This document shows positions 26,135 to 34,670 of a stretch of 64,000 bases of DNA, piece after piece. The notes under the pieces are model-generated. The model had not been told where the DNA came from and did not search any database. It saw only the letters and a program-made list of their open reading frames with translations. A program made the position numbers and the translations under genes. Each line of letters opens with the position of its first letter. Positions within the stretch are counted from its first letter, which is position 1. The stretch is taken from contig OY969912.1 of assembly GCA_963704505.1 (NCBI GenBank), forward strand, positions 1,984,001-2,048,000, given 5' to 3'. The DNA comes from VRUE01 sp963704505 (lineage in GTDB: Bacteria > Actinomycetota > Thermoleophilia > Solirubrobacterales > 70-9).

Positions 26135-26739
26135 TGTTCACCGGTCTCGTCGAAGACATCGGACGGGTCGAGGCGATCGAGGCCGACGCCGACGGCGCCC
26201 GCCTGCGGATCGCCACCCGGCTCGGCGCAGAGGTCGCGCCGGGCGACTCGATTGCGGTCGAGGGAGCCTGTCTGACCGCGGCGCGCGCCGACGCGAGCAC
26301 CTTCAGCGCCGAGGTCATGAATCGGACGCTCGAGCTGACCGCTCTCGGCGGGCTCGAGGCCGGCTCGCCGGTCAACCTCGAGCTCGCGATGCGGGCCTCG
26401 GACCGGCTCGGCGGCCACATCCTTCAGGGCCACGTCGACGGCATCGGCGAGGTCCTCGCGGTCGAGGACGACGGCTTCGCCAGGCGGGTCCGCGTCAGGC
26501 TCGGGCCCGACCTGCTGCGCTACGCGGTCGAGCGCGGCTCGGTCGCCCTCGGCGGCGTCAGCCTCACCGTCTCGGCGCTCGGCGAGGACTGGCTGGAGGT
26601 GTCCCTGATCCCTGAGACTCTCGAGCGGACGACGTTCGGCGCGGTCGAACCGGGAAGCAGGCTGAACGTCGAGTGTGACGTCGTCGCAAAGTACGTGGAG
26701 CGGTTGGTGGCACCATTCTCTGGAAAGGAGCAAACGTGA
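26134..26739 (+). CDS. ribE: Riboflavin synthase, alpha subunit
   Basis: Dismutates two 6,7-dimethyl-8-ribityllumazine molecules into riboflavin. The 201-residue protein has two tandem lumazine-binding repeats: MFTGLVEDIGRVEAI and, from about residue 95, GHVDGIGEVLAVEDD, with the SIAVEGACLT and SVALGGVSLTVS motifs at matching places. I chose ATG 26134, which gives the canonical MFTGLVE start; GTG 26128 and 26131 are in frame just upstream. Start and ribD stop overlap (TGATG). Confidence 0.95.
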   Translation: MFTGLVEDIGRVEAIEADADGARLRIATRLGAEVAPGDSIAVEGACLTAARADASTFSAEVMNRTLELTALGGLEAGSPVNLELAMRASDRLGGHILQGHVDGIGEVLAVEDDGFARRVRVRLGPDLLRYAVERGSVALGGVSLTVSALGEDWLEVSLIPETLERTTFGAVEPGSRLNVECDVVAKYVERLVAPFSGKEQT

Positions 26740-28082
26740 GCGGTATGACCGAGGCACAGAAGACAGAGGAGACGGGGGCTGGGTCGGGCGAGAGCCCGTT
26801 CTCGACGATCGAGGAGGCGATCGAGGAGATCCGCGCGGGGCGCATGGTCATCGTCTGCGACGACGAGAGTCGCGAGAACGAGGGCGACCTGGTGATGGCG
26901 GCCCAGTTCGCGACCCCCGAGGCGATCAACTTCATGGCCAAGGAGGCGCGCGGCTTGATCTGCCTGGCGCTCAGCGCCGAACGCTGCGAACGGCTCGGCC
27001 TCAACCTGATGGCGGCCAAGAACGAGGCGCCCCTGCAGACCGCCTTCACGATCTCGATCGAGGCCGCGAGCGGGGTCAGCACCGGAATCTCCGCCCACGA
27101 CCGCGCCCACACGGTGCAGGTCGCGATCGATCCCAACTCGGGCCCGCGCGACATCGTCGTCCCCGGCCACATGTTCCCGCTACGGGCCAAGGAGGGCGGC
27201 GTCTTGGAGCGCACCGGCCACACCGAGGCGAGCGTCGACCTCGCCCGCCTCGCCGGCCTCACCCCGGCCGGCGTGATCTGCGAGGTGATGAACGACGACG
27301 GCACCATGGCCCGGGTCCCCGACCTGATCCCCTACGCCGAGCGCCACAAGCTGAAGATGATCACGATCGCCGACCTGATCGCGTATCGGCGGCGAACCGA
27401 GAAGCTGGTCGAGCGGGTCGTCGCCACCGCGCTCCCGACCTCCTTCGGCGACTTCACCGCGGTCGGCTACCGCTCCCTCGTCGACGACAAACATCACGTT
27501 GCGATGGTCAAGGGCGACATCGACGGCAAGCAGGACGTGCTCGTCCGTGTCCACAGCGAGTGCCTGACCGGCGACGTCTTCCACAGCATGCGCTGCGACT
27601 GCGGCGAGCAGCTCGCCGCGGCGCTGGCGATGATCGAGGAGGAGGGCGAGGGCGTCCTCCTCTACCTCTCCCAGGAGGGGCGGGGGATCGGCCTCCTCAA
27701 CAAGCTCCGCGCCTACAAGCTCCAGGAGGAGGGTGCCGACACGGTCGAGGCCAACCTCAAGCTCGGCCTGCCGGCCGACCTGCGCGACTACGGGATCGGC
27801 GCTCAGATCCTCGGCGACCTCGGCCTGACCAGCATCCGCATCCTCACCAACAACCCGAAAAAGATCGTCGGCCTCGAGGGCTACGGCCTCTCGGTCAGCG
27901 AGCAGGTGCCGATCGAGTCCAATCCCAACACCCACAACGAGGACTATCTGCGGGTCAAGCGCGACAAGATGGGCCACACCCTGCACCACCAGGGGCTGGC
28001 CCTCGACGAGGAGATGATCCACGACGAGGAGGAGCGCGACAACCGGGACCCGTCTGACGCGGACGCGGGCGGAAACCACTGA
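26736..28082 (+). CDS. ribBA: Bifunctional DHBP synthase / GTP cyclohydrolase II
   Basis: Supplies both precursors of lumazine. N-terminal 3,4-dihydroxy-2-butanone-4-phosphate synthase (about residues 20-225: VCDDESRENEGDLVMAA, ISAHDRAHTVQ, GHTEASVDLARLAG) is fused to GTP cyclohydrolase II (about 230-430: VHSECLTGDVFHSMRCDCGEQ, the zinc-binding Cys triad, and QEGRGIGLLNKLRAY). Length 448 residues; the last 25 are acidic and variable. GTG start after a GGAAAGGAG ribosome-binding site that lies inside ribE. Confidence 0.97.
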   Translation: MSGMTEAQKTEETGAGSGESPFSTIEEAIEEIRAGRMVIVCDDESRENEGDLVMAAQFATPEAINFMAKEARGLICLALSAERCERLGLNLMAAKNEAPLQTAFTISIEAASGVSTGISAHDRAHTVQVAIDPNSGPRDIVVPGHMFPLRAKEGGVLERTGHTEASVDLARLAGLTPAGVICEVMNDDGTMARVPDLIPYAERHKLKMITIADLIAYRRRTEKLVERVVATALPTSFGDFTAVGYRSLVDDKHHVAMVKGDIDGKQDVLVRVHSECLTGDVFHSMRCDCGEQLAAALAMIEEEGEGVLLYLSQEGRGIGLLNKLRAYKLQEEGADTVEANLKLGLPADLRDYGIGAQILGDLGLTSIRILTNNPKKIVGLEGYGLSVSEQVPIESNPNTHNEDYLRVKRDKMGHTLHHQGLALDEEMIHDEEERDNRDPSDADAGGNH

Positions 28083-28573
28083 TGGCCGAGGCGGGGGTCT
28101 GGTTGGAGGAGTTCTCCGAGGACGAGAAGGAGACGCTGGCCCCGCTCCGCTTCGCCGCCGTGGTCGGCCGCTTTTACGAGGACCTTGCCGCCCGCCTGCT
28201 CCAGGGCGCCGACGAGGGCTTCGAGCTCGCCGGGGTGAAGGTGCCCAACGTCAAGCACGTCTCCGTCCCCGGCGCCTACGAGCTGCCGATGGCCGCGAAG
28301 ACCCTGATCGGCACCGGCGAGTACGCGGGCATCGCCTGTCTCGGTGTCGTCATCCGCGGTGAGACCGACCACTACGACTTCGTCTGCGCCGAGTCGGCGC
28401 GGGGGATCCAGGACGTCCAACTCGAGACCGGGGTGCCCTGCGCCTTCGGCGTGATCACCTGCGACTCGATGGAGCAGGCGCTCGCCAGGGCCGGCGGCGG
28501 CAAGCGCGATCAGGGCCGCAACGCGGCGCTCACGGTCGCCCGCATGGCCCTGCTTCAGCGCCAGACCGCCTGA
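28082..28573 (+). CDS. ribH: 6,7-dimethyl-8-ribityllumazine synthase
   Basis: Condenses DHBP with the ribitylamino-uracil to make lumazine. Motifs: VPGAYELPMAAKTL, GVVIRGETDHYDFVC (catalytic His of the RGxTxHxD type) and a C-terminal helix. At 163 residues it is about 10 longer than average because of an acidic N-terminus (EEFSEDEKETLAPLRFAAVV). Start overlaps the ribBA stop (TGATG). It ends the riboflavin operon. Confidence 0.95.
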   Translation: MAEAGVWLEEFSEDEKETLAPLRFAAVVGRFYEDLAARLLQGADEGFELAGVKVPNVKHVSVPGAYELPMAAKTLIGTGEYAGIACLGVVIRGETDHYDFVCAESARGIQDVQLETGVPCAFGVITCDSMEQALARAGGGKRDQGRNAALTVARMALLQRQTA

Positions 28574-28579
28574 CCCCGC

Positions 28580-28585
28580 TACCAT
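28580..28585 (+). promoter_or_regulatory. Predicted -10 element of rpmB (TACCAT)
   Basis: GCTACCAT is 10 bases before the rpmB start; the same GCTACCAT appears before rpmF at 43658. This suggests rpmB has its own promoter although it follows the rib operon by only 22 bases. Confidence 0.5.
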
Positions 28586-28595
28586 TCCGCGTCCG

Positions 28596-28787
28596 ATGGC
28601 CAAGATTTGTCACAGCTGCGGCAAGGGACCGGCGTTCGGCCAGTCCCGAAGCCACTCGATGGTCGCCACCAAGCGCCGCTTCGATCCCAACCTTCAGAAG
28701 GTGCGGATCGAGGAGAACGGGCGCAAGCTGCGCACCTACGTCTGCACCCGCTGTCTCAAGTCGAACAAGGTCATCAAGGCCGCTTAG
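28596..28787 (+). CDS. rpmB: 50S ribosomal protein L28, zinc-binding type
   Basis: Sixty-three residues: AKICHSCGKGPAFGQSRSHS at the start and TYVCTRCLKSNKVIK at the end. The two CxxC pairs (CHSC, CTRC) mark the zinc-containing C+ form. Length is typical. A short inverted repeat, AGCGAA-actc-TTCGCT, covers its stop codon (28786-28801) and may be a weak terminator. Confidence 0.96.
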   Translation: MAKICHSCGKGPAFGQSRSHSMVATKRRFDPNLQKVRIEENGRKLRTYVCTRCLKSNKVIKAA

Positions 28788-28897
28788 CGAAACTCTTCGC
28801 TTGCTAGCGTTTTCGTAGTCGTAGTTGCGGCGCGTGGGAGGCGTCGTCATTCGAGGCGGATGTTGGGGTCGCCGGAAAACGAATCCGAAAGGAATCG

Positions 28898-31330
28898 ATG
28901 AAAGGCTTCACCAGGCTTGTCTCGGCGTTTTCGCTCGCCGTGCTCCTCTTCGCAATCGCCGCCGGCCCCGCCGCGGCAGCCCCCGGTTCTGCCGCCCGTA
29001 AGGGCAAGAGCGCCCTCAAGATCCGCATCCTGCAGAAGAAGCAGCAGGGGATCCTCAAGCACGGCCTCCAGGTAAAGGTCGTCTCCGGCAAGGGCCGCAA
29101 GGTAAAACTGCGCAGTTTTTCGGCGACGTTCGACGACAAGTCGGCGCGGCTGACCAAGACGAAGAGCGTCCGCTTCCGCAAGGGCGGCAAGCGCTCGGTG
29201 CGCCTGTCGCTGACCAAGGCAGGTAAGGCCGCGGTCAAGAAGTGCGGCGCCCGGTCGATCGTCGCCAAGGCCGGCGGGAAGAAGTCGAAGAAGGTCAACA
29301 TGACGAGAAACGCGAAGCCCTGCCGGCTTCCCGAAATCGACATGAAAAACGCATCCAAATGCGATTTCGTCACCAATCCGACGCAGTCGATCTGCATGGT
29401 GCCGTTCCCCGACGACTACTACACGACCGCCGACTCGAGCAGCGAAACGGGCCGCCGGATCAACTTCCAGACCGAAGGCATGCCGGAAAACGCCTTCGGC
29501 CAGCGCATCGAAGGTGCCCCGTACAACGCCTCCAACGGCTTCAGCCAGGGCGCGACGATCCTGCTCAAAATCCCCGGCATCGAAACCGCCGCCGACGTCA
29601 GCGCGATAGGCGGGCCGCCGATCAACCACATCGGCCGCTACACCGAAAAGGAATCGGGCGTCGTCGTGATCGACACCAGCACAGGCAATCGCTGGCCGAT
29701 CTGGACCGAGATCGACTCGGTCGCCAAAGACCGCTCGAAGGCGCTGATGGAGATCCATCCGGCCGTCAACTTCGAATCCGGACACCGCTACATCGTCGCC
29801 CTGCGCAACGTCAAGAACGCCGCCGGGACGAAGATCGAAGCGCCCGCCGCGTTCCGTTACTTCCGGGACGAAATGCCGTCCGAACAGAAACAGATCAACG
29901 ATCAGCGTGGCCGTTACAAGGGCATCTTCAACACCCTGAAGAAAGCCGGCCTGCGCCGCGAAAGCCTCTACCTCGCCTGGGACTTCACCGTCGCCACGGA
30001 CAACAACAACGCCAGCCGCGAGCTGGCGATGCGCAACGCGGCCTTCTCGCAGCTCGGCGACAACAACCTGGCCGACGGCATCGTCCAGGGCGCCTCGCCG
30101 AAATTCGCGGTCTCGAGCAGCACCGAAGAAGGCACGATCCGCCGCGTTCAGGGAACAGTGGACGTCCCCTGTTTCCTTTACCCGAGCTGTGAACCGGGCG
30201 GGACGATGAAACTCGGCGCCAACGGAGCCCCGACCCAGAACGGGACCTGGAGCGCCAACTTCGACTGCATCGTGCCGGAATCGGTGCGGACCGGGCCGAA
30301 CGGCGCCGGCCGCCTCTCGCTCTACGGGCACGGTCTCTTCGGCAGCGCCGGAGAGGTCGCCTCGGCCCCGCAGGTGAAACTCGCCGAAGACCACAAGATC
30401 GTCCTCTGCGCCACCGATGAGATCGGCATGTCCGAAAGCGACTTCGGCAACACGCTGGGGATCCTCAACAACCTCTCGAGGTTCCCGCAGCTGGCCGACC
30501 GCCTTCAGCAGGGGATGCTCGACGAGCTCTTCCTGGGCCGGGCGATGATCAGCCCGACCGGGTTCACCACCGACGCCGCCTTCCACCAGGACGGCACGCT
30601 CGGCACCGAATCCGCCCTGGACACCAGCCACCTCTACTACAACGGCAACAGCCAGGGCGGGATCATGGGCGGGGCGCTCACCGCGGTCTCCCCGGACTTC
30701 ACCCGTGCCTCTCTCGGGGTGCCGGCGATGAACTACTCGGTGCTGCTGCCGCGGTCGGTCGACTTCGACGAATTCTCGGCGGTCCTGTATCCGGCCTATC
30801 CCGATGAAACGTCGCGCCCGCTGGTCCTCGACATCATCCAGATGCTCTGGGACCGCGGCGACCCGAACGGCTACGCGCACCGGATGACGACCAACCCGCT
30901 GCCGGACACCCCGGCGCACCAGGTCGTCATGAACGTCGCCTTCGGCGACCACCAGGTGACCGATTACCAGGCCGACGTCGAGGCTCGGACGATCGGCGCC
31001 TCGGCCCACACGCCGGTCCTCTACAACGGGCGCTGGCCGGACACCGACGTGCTCTGGAACGTGCCGGCTATCGGCTCCTACCCGTTCACCGGGTCGGCGA
31101 TCTACTACTGGGACATCGGCCCGGTCAGGAGCTCCGGCTCCGAAACGATCGGTGTGCCGCCGCCCCCGTACGCCAACCTGCCCAACCTCGAAGGCCAGGA
31201 CCCGCACGGCGCGCCGCGCGCGGCCCCGGCCGAGCAGCAGGTCGTCTCCGACTTCTTCGAAGGGGCGATCCAGGCGAGCGACCAGTGCGGCGGCGGCCCC
31301 TGCTACGCAGGGACCTTCACCGGCCCATAG
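28898..31330 (+). CDS. Large secreted alpha/beta-hydrolase-like protein
   Basis: Exported protein of 810 residues. Residues 1-28 are a signal peptide (LAVLLFAIAAGPAAAAP). Residues about 30-140 are Lys/Arg-rich and beta-like (VRLSLTKAGKAAVKKCG). The rest resembles large secreted lipases/esterases: nucleophile motif GNSQGG with S585, LSLYGHGLFG before it, and a possible catalytic His at 685 in FGDHQVTDY. The substrate is unknown. An AAAGGAA ribosome-binding site is present. Glutamate is mostly GAA (12 of 14 in residues about 145-330), against near-exclusive GAG in neighbours. The hydrolase call is inference from motif layout. Confidence 0.65.
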   Translation: MKGFTRLVSAFSLAVLLFAIAAGPAAAAPGSAARKGKSALKIRILQKKQQGILKHGLQVKVVSGKGRKVKLRSFSATFDDKSARLTKTKSVRFRKGGKRSVRLSLTKAGKAAVKKCGARSIVAKAGGKKSKKVNMTRNAKPCRLPEIDMKNASKCDFVTNPTQSICMVPFPDDYYTTADSSSETGRRINFQTEGMPENAFGQRIEGAPYNASNGFSQGATILLKIPGIETAADVSAIGGPPINHIGRYTEKESGVVVIDTSTGNRWPIWTEIDSVAKDRSKALMEIHPAVNFESGHRYIVALRNVKNAAGTKIEAPAAFRYFRDEMPSEQKQINDQRGRYKGIFNTLKKAGLRRESLYLAWDFTVATDNNNASRELAMRNAAFSQLGDNNLADGIVQGASPKFAVSSSTEEGTIRRVQGTVDVPCFLYPSCEPGGTMKLGANGAPTQNGTWSANFDCIVPESVRTGPNGAGRLSLYGHGLFGSAGEVASAPQVKLAEDHKIVLCATDEIGMSESDFGNTLGILNNLSRFPQLADRLQQGMLDELFLGRAMISPTGFTTDAAFHQDGTLGTESALDTSHLYYNGNSQGGIMGGALTAVSPDFTRASLGVPAMNYSVLLPRSVDFDEFSAVLYPAYPDETSRPLVLDIIQMLWDRGDPNGYAHRMTTNPLPDTPAHQVVMNVAFGDHQVTDYQADVEARTIGASAHTPVLYNGRWPDTDVLWNVPAIGSYPFTGSAIYYWDIGPVRSSGSETIGVPPPPYANLPNLEGQDPHGAPRAAPAEQQVVSDFFEGAIQASDQCGGGPCYAGTFTGP

Positions 31331-31336
31331 TCCTCT

Positions 31337-31385
31337 GCCGAGGGGGATTTGACGTTGCCATAGCGGCGTCAAATCCCCACTCGGC
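31337..31385. terminator. Terminator hairpin after the secreted hydrolase
   Basis: GCCGAGGGGGATTTGACG pairs with CGTCAAATCCCCACTCGGC (one bulged base) around a 12-base loop. It follows the stop by six bases and has no U-tract. Confidence 0.7.
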
Positions 31386-31392
31386 GGCGCAG

Positions 31393-31418
31393 GGACCTCT
31401 GCGGGGGTCCCGTCCGTA
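31393..31418 (+). promoter_or_regulatory. ECF-type promoter of the sigma factor gene
   Basis: GGACC (31393-31397), 16-base spacer, CCGTA (31414-31418), then seven bases to the ATG. The same arrangement (GGACCTCTG, 12 bases, CCGTA) recurs at 33177. GGAAC-N16/17-CGT is the general shape of ECF sigma promoters, so this is probably the autoregulated promoter, giving a nearly leaderless mRNA. Confidence 0.65.
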
Positions 31419-31425
31419 GTAGAGG

Positions 31426-32001
31426 ATGTGGTCTCTGCCGCATTCCGACCAACCGGGCATCGCGAAAACGGGCGAGCGCGCCCTGGTCGCCGCCGCCCAG
31501 GAGGGCTCCGAGGCTGCCGTCGAGGAGCTGTTCCGACGGCACTGGCCCGACACGCACCGAGCCGCATTCTTGATCGTGCGTGACGCGGCGGCCGCCGAGG
31601 ACATCGCCCAGGAGGCGTTCCTCTCGGCGCTGGGCGCCCTCGAGCGCTTCGACCGCCGCCGGCGCTTCGCTCCTTGGCTGCACCGGATAGCGGTCAACCG
31701 CGCAATCGACTGGAGCCGGGCCCGCATCGCCCGGGCCGAGGTCGCCTCCAGCCCGGCCCTGCTCGACGCTCACCGCAGCAGCGCCGACGCGCCGGATGCA
31801 TTTGCCGAGCGCGACGAGGTCCTCGCGGCGCTCGCCGGCCTCTCGCCGGAACATCGCGCCGTAGTCGTCCTGCGCTACCTGCTCGAGTACACGCCGGGAG
31901 AGATCTCGCGCATGCTCGACCTGCCCCGAGGCACGGTCAACTCGCGCCTGCGTCGCGCCCTCGACGAGCTCGGCGAGCTGTTCGGGGAGAAGGGCGGATG
32001 A
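31426..32001 (+). CDS. ECF-type RNA polymerase sigma factor
   Basis: Sigma-70 family factor of 191 residues containing only regions 2 and 4. Region 2: AAVEELFRRHWPDTHRAAF, DAAAAEDIAQEAFLSALGAL and the FAPWLHRIAVNRAID helix. Region 4: LAGLSPEHRAVVVLRYLLEY, then the helix-turn-helix TPGEISRMLDLPRGTVNSRLRRAL. It is coupled (ATGA) to the membrane protein downstream, its likely anti-sigma factor. The promoter upstream matches that of the lipoprotein operon at 33.2 kb. Confidence 0.93.
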   Translation: MWSLPHSDQPGIAKTGERALVAAAQEGSEAAVEELFRRHWPDTHRAAFLIVRDAAAAEDIAQEAFLSALGALERFDRRRRFAPWLHRIAVNRAIDWSRARIARAEVASSPALLDAHRSSADAPDAFAERDEVLAALAGLSPEHRAVVVLRYLLEYTPGEISRMLDLPRGTVNSRLRRALDELGELFGEKGG

Positions 32002-33173
32002 ACGAGGAGCGACTCAAACGCGGCCTCCGCGAGGCGCGGATTCCCGATCAGGACGCCGCCGCCGAGCGAGGCTTGCGGGTGGTCATGGCGGCGGGGACGG
32101 GGACCGGGGGGGATGCCCGCCCGCGGCGACGCGGCGTGCGTCGGGCGCTGCAGGCCACCGCGGCTGTCGCGCTGGTCGCGGTCCTGGTCAGTCCCGCCGG
32201 CGCATCGGTCAGGCACTGGGTCAGGGACGCGGTCGAGACCGGCGCCCCGCCGGCGCTCCCGGCGCTGACCTCGCTGCCGACCCAGGGCAGGCTGCTGGTC
32301 GACTCGCCGACCGGCCCCTGGGTCGTGCAGCCGGACGGCTCGAAGCGACTGCTCGGCCCCTACGAGGAATCGACCTGGTCTCCGCGCGGGCTCTTCGTCG
32401 CCGCCACCGAGCCGAACGAGCTGGCGGCGGTCGAGCCGGACGGGACGGTGCACTGGACCCTGACCCGGCCCGGCCCGGTTCACGACCCCGCCTGGTCATC
32501 CGACGGAGAACGGATCGCCTACCTCGACGGCGACGACCTCAGGGTCGTCGCCGGGGACGGGACAGGCGACAGGCTCCTCGCCACCGGTGTGCGTGCGGTT
32601 CGCCCGGCCTGGCAGCCCGGGCCGGGCCGCCGGCTCGCCTACGTCGACGGCGCCGGCCGGGTCCGGGTGATCGAAGTCGACACCGGGCGCCTGCGGACCG
32701 AGGCGGTGGGGCTCGCGCCGGTGAAGTCGTTGGGCTGGCGGCGGGACGGGTCGAGCCTGATCGTCCTCGCCGCCGAAGGGGTCGCCGTCATCGCCCCCGA
32801 CGATGGGGTGAGCTGGCGAGCCGCTCCGCCGGCGGGCAGCGCCTTCGTCTCGGCGGCCTCCGTCCCCGACGGAGGGGTCGCTGCGGTCGCGGTGTCGTCG
32901 ACGGGGAGGAGCAGTCGGCTTCTGCTGCTGGGCGAAGGCGGGCGGCGACAGCAGCTCTTCTCGGGCTTCGGCAGGCTCGACCAGGTCGTCGGCTCCCCCG
33001 ACGGCGACTGGCTGCTCGCGACCTGGCGGAGCGCCGACCAGTGGCTCTTCCTCAGCCCCGGGCACCCCCGGCGGGTCGTCGCGATCGCCAACATCTCGGC
33101 GCAGTTCAATCCCGGCGCCACCTCCGCCAGCGCCTTCCCGCGAGTCGAGGGTTGGTGCTGCCCGGGGGAATGA
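31998..33173 (+). CDS. Membrane-anchored beta-propeller protein, probable anti-sigma factor
   Basis: Protein of 391 residues. A short cytoplasmic part (about 1-47, MNEERLKRGLREARIPDQDA) precedes one membrane helix (ALQATAAVALVAVLVSPAGA, about 48-68); the exterior part has TolB/PD40-like beta-propeller blades (PAWSSDGERIAYLDGDDLRV, SPRGLFVAAT, GSPDGDWLLATW). This layout, directly coupled to an ECF sigma gene, is that of a transmembrane anti-sigma regulator whose outer domain senses a signal. The C-terminus ends WCCPGE. Direct proof of anti-sigma activity is lacking. Confidence 0.75.
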   Translation: MNEERLKRGLREARIPDQDAAAERGLRVVMAAGTGTGGDARPRRRGVRRALQATAAVALVAVLVSPAGASVRHWVRDAVETGAPPALPALTSLPTQGRLLVDSPTGPWVVQPDGSKRLLGPYEESTWSPRGLFVAATEPNELAAVEPDGTVHWTLTRPGPVHDPAWSSDGERIAYLDGDDLRVVAGDGTGDRLLATGVRAVRPAWQPGPGRRLAYVDGAGRVRVIEVDTGRLRTEAVGLAPVKSLGWRRDGSSLIVLAAEGVAVIAPDDGVSWRAAPPAGSAFVSAASVPDGGVAAVAVSSTGRSSRLLLLGEGGRRQQLFSGFGRLDQVVGSPDGDWLLATWRSADQWLFLSPGHPRRVVAIANISAQFNPGATSASAFPRVEGWCCPGE

Positions 33174-33176
33174 GCG

Positions 33177-33202
33177 GGACCTCTGAGCGGCTCCGGGCCG
33201 TA
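33177..33202 (+). promoter_or_regulatory. ECF-type promoter of the lipoprotein operon
   Basis: GGACC (33177-33181), 16-base spacer, CCGTA (33198-33202), eight bases to the ATG. It matches the sigma gene's own promoter in both boxes and in spacing. Confidence 0.65.
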
Positions 33203-33210
33203 TAGGGGGC

Positions 33211-34041
33211 ATGAAACGCTCGCTGCCTCTCCCGGTACTCGCTCTCCTTTTCCTTCTGGCGCTCGTCGGCTGCGGCTCGGGATCCTCGGCCGAAGGCGAT
33301 GAGGAATCTGCCGCGGCCCGGACCTCCACCGCCCCGACGAATTACGACGTGATGCGCGACAAGGTCGTCCTCGGCCTCGCCAAGGACTTCCGCGCCGGCA
33401 CCAACGTCGGGCCGAAGGGCTACGCGACCTGCGTGCGGAACGGCTTTCGGCGCGCGCTCAGCCCCGATCGGCTGGATTCCCTGGTCGCGATCTACCGCAG
33501 ACCCGACGGACAGGCGTTCGCCGCCCAGGCGCTGAGCCGGATCGCCGCGCCGATCGGCGCCGAATGCGGCGGCGCGAAGTTCATGCCGGAGCCGATCGAC
33601 GCCTCGGCGGCGCTCGCCGGCCACTACCCCCTCAGTCGGCTGATGATCGCTGCGCGGCGCCTGGGAATCACCTACGGCCCGTACCTCGGCGTCACCTGCC
33701 ATCGCGCGGGTCACACAGGCTGCGAGGAAGTCGGGATCGACCTCGTCCTGCGCCGCGATGCCAGGTCGGTGACCGCCTGGGTCGGCCGCCGCAGGCTGAC
33801 ACTGCGCACACCCGGCGAGCACAACGGGGTTGCCGGCCGGGACTGGGTCGGCTTTGTCCGCGGAGTCGGCCTCAACCGTCCGGGCAGCCCTTTCCAGATT
33901 CCCGACAACGGCCGGAACCGCGGCACCTGGGCCGGCTACCCACCTGTCCATCTGCCTGTTCGGCTGGCGGTCGCCTATCCGGGGGGAGGGACGGTCGCCG
34001 GCACTCTGCCCAGCGTCTTCCTCAGTCCGGGGTGGGGATGA
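33211..34041 (+). CDS. Putative lipoprotein of unknown function
   Basis: Protein of 276 residues. A signal peptide ends in a lipobox (LLALVGC, Cys at about 21), then a Ser/Glu/Ala-rich linker to residue ~42. Two further Cys pairs in the mature domain (ATCVRNGF; AECGG; GVTCHRAGHTGCEEVG) may form disulfides outside the membrane. No family recognised. It is preceded by an ECF-type promoter identical in layout to that of the sigma gene, so it is a likely target of that sigma factor. Coupled (ATGA) to the next gene. Confidence 0.75.
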   Translation: MKRSLPLPVLALLFLLALVGCGSGSSAEGDEESAAARTSTAPTNYDVMRDKVVLGLAKDFRAGTNVGPKGYATCVRNGFRRALSPDRLDSLVAIYRRPDGQAFAAQALSRIAAPIGAECGGAKFMPEPIDASAALAGHYPLSRLMIAARRLGITYGPYLGVTCHRAGHTGCEEVGIDLVLRRDARSVTAWVGRRRLTLRTPGEHNGVAGRDWVGFVRGVGLNRPGSPFQIPDNGRNRGTWAGYPPVHLPVRLAVAYPGGGTVAGTLPSVFLSPGWG

Positions 34042-34658
34042 AACCGGCGCTGCCCATCAGGCTCGGGTCGGCTGCGCTGCTCTCCCTCGCCGCGGTCGCC
34101 ATCTCGAGTGGGATCGTCTCGGGCGCCACCGGGCGGCCATCGGTCGGCGGCGACCATCCGTCGGGGTCGGTCCATTCGAACGGTCGCCTGGCCTTCGAGC
34201 TGCCGCTCCCGGCCCACTGGAGGATCGCGCCCAGGGCCCTCGTCGACACCCTGCTGATGCCTCGCGAGGCTCTCTCCGTCGGAACCTTTGCGATGCCGGT
34301 CGGTGGCGGCGGCAATTGCGGCCGTGAACCGATTGCGGCGCTGCGAGCGATGAAGCCGGGCGACGCCCTGATCACCGTGCAGGAATACGAGGTCACCCGC
34401 GGGCTGCGCCGCCACCTGGAGATCAACTTCCCGCCGAAGGGCGAGCGGGCCGGCCTCGCCGGCCTGCGCTTCGGCTTCGTCGCCGAGGCGGGGCCGGGGC
34501 CCGGGGTGCCTGCGGCCCACACGACGATCTCGTTCAGCGAATCGGGCCGTGCCTTCGATGCCCTCGTCTACTTCCGCGGCCGCCCGACTCCCGGGCTTCG
34601 CCGCCAGGCGGCGCGCGTCGTCTCCGGGCTCAGCTTCGGTCCGCTGCCCGGCGCCTAG
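34038..34658 (+). CDS. Secreted protein of unknown function
   Basis: Protein of 206 residues with an N-terminal signal/anchor (GSAALLSLAAVAISSGIVSGA). The mature part opens NGRLAFELPLPAHWRI and has one Cys (GGNCGREP). No family recognised; the fold looks like a small beta-rich domain. It is translated with the upstream lipoprotein (ATGA overlap) and so belongs to the predicted ECF-controlled operon. It converges on the MmpL gene 12 bases downstream. Confidence 0.7.
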   Translation: MKPALPIRLGSAALLSLAAVAISSGIVSGATGRPSVGGDHPSGSVHSNGRLAFELPLPAHWRIAPRALVDTLLMPREALSVGTFAMPVGGGGNCGREPIAALRAMKPGDALITVQEYEVTRGLRRHLEINFPPKGERAGLAGLRFGFVAEAGPGPGVPAAHTTISFSESGRAFDALVYFRGRPTPGLRRQAARVVSGLSFGPLPGA

Positions 34659-34670
34659 TCCTGCCGGTCT

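Noticed and set aside
28847..31567. Long open frame (about 900 codons) on the minus strand opposite the secreted hydrolase
   Set aside because: It is an antisense shadow of a high-GC gene; the plus-strand frame has a signal peptide, ribosome-binding site and motif order, while the minus frame has low-complexity Arg/Asp/Gly composition and no start signal.
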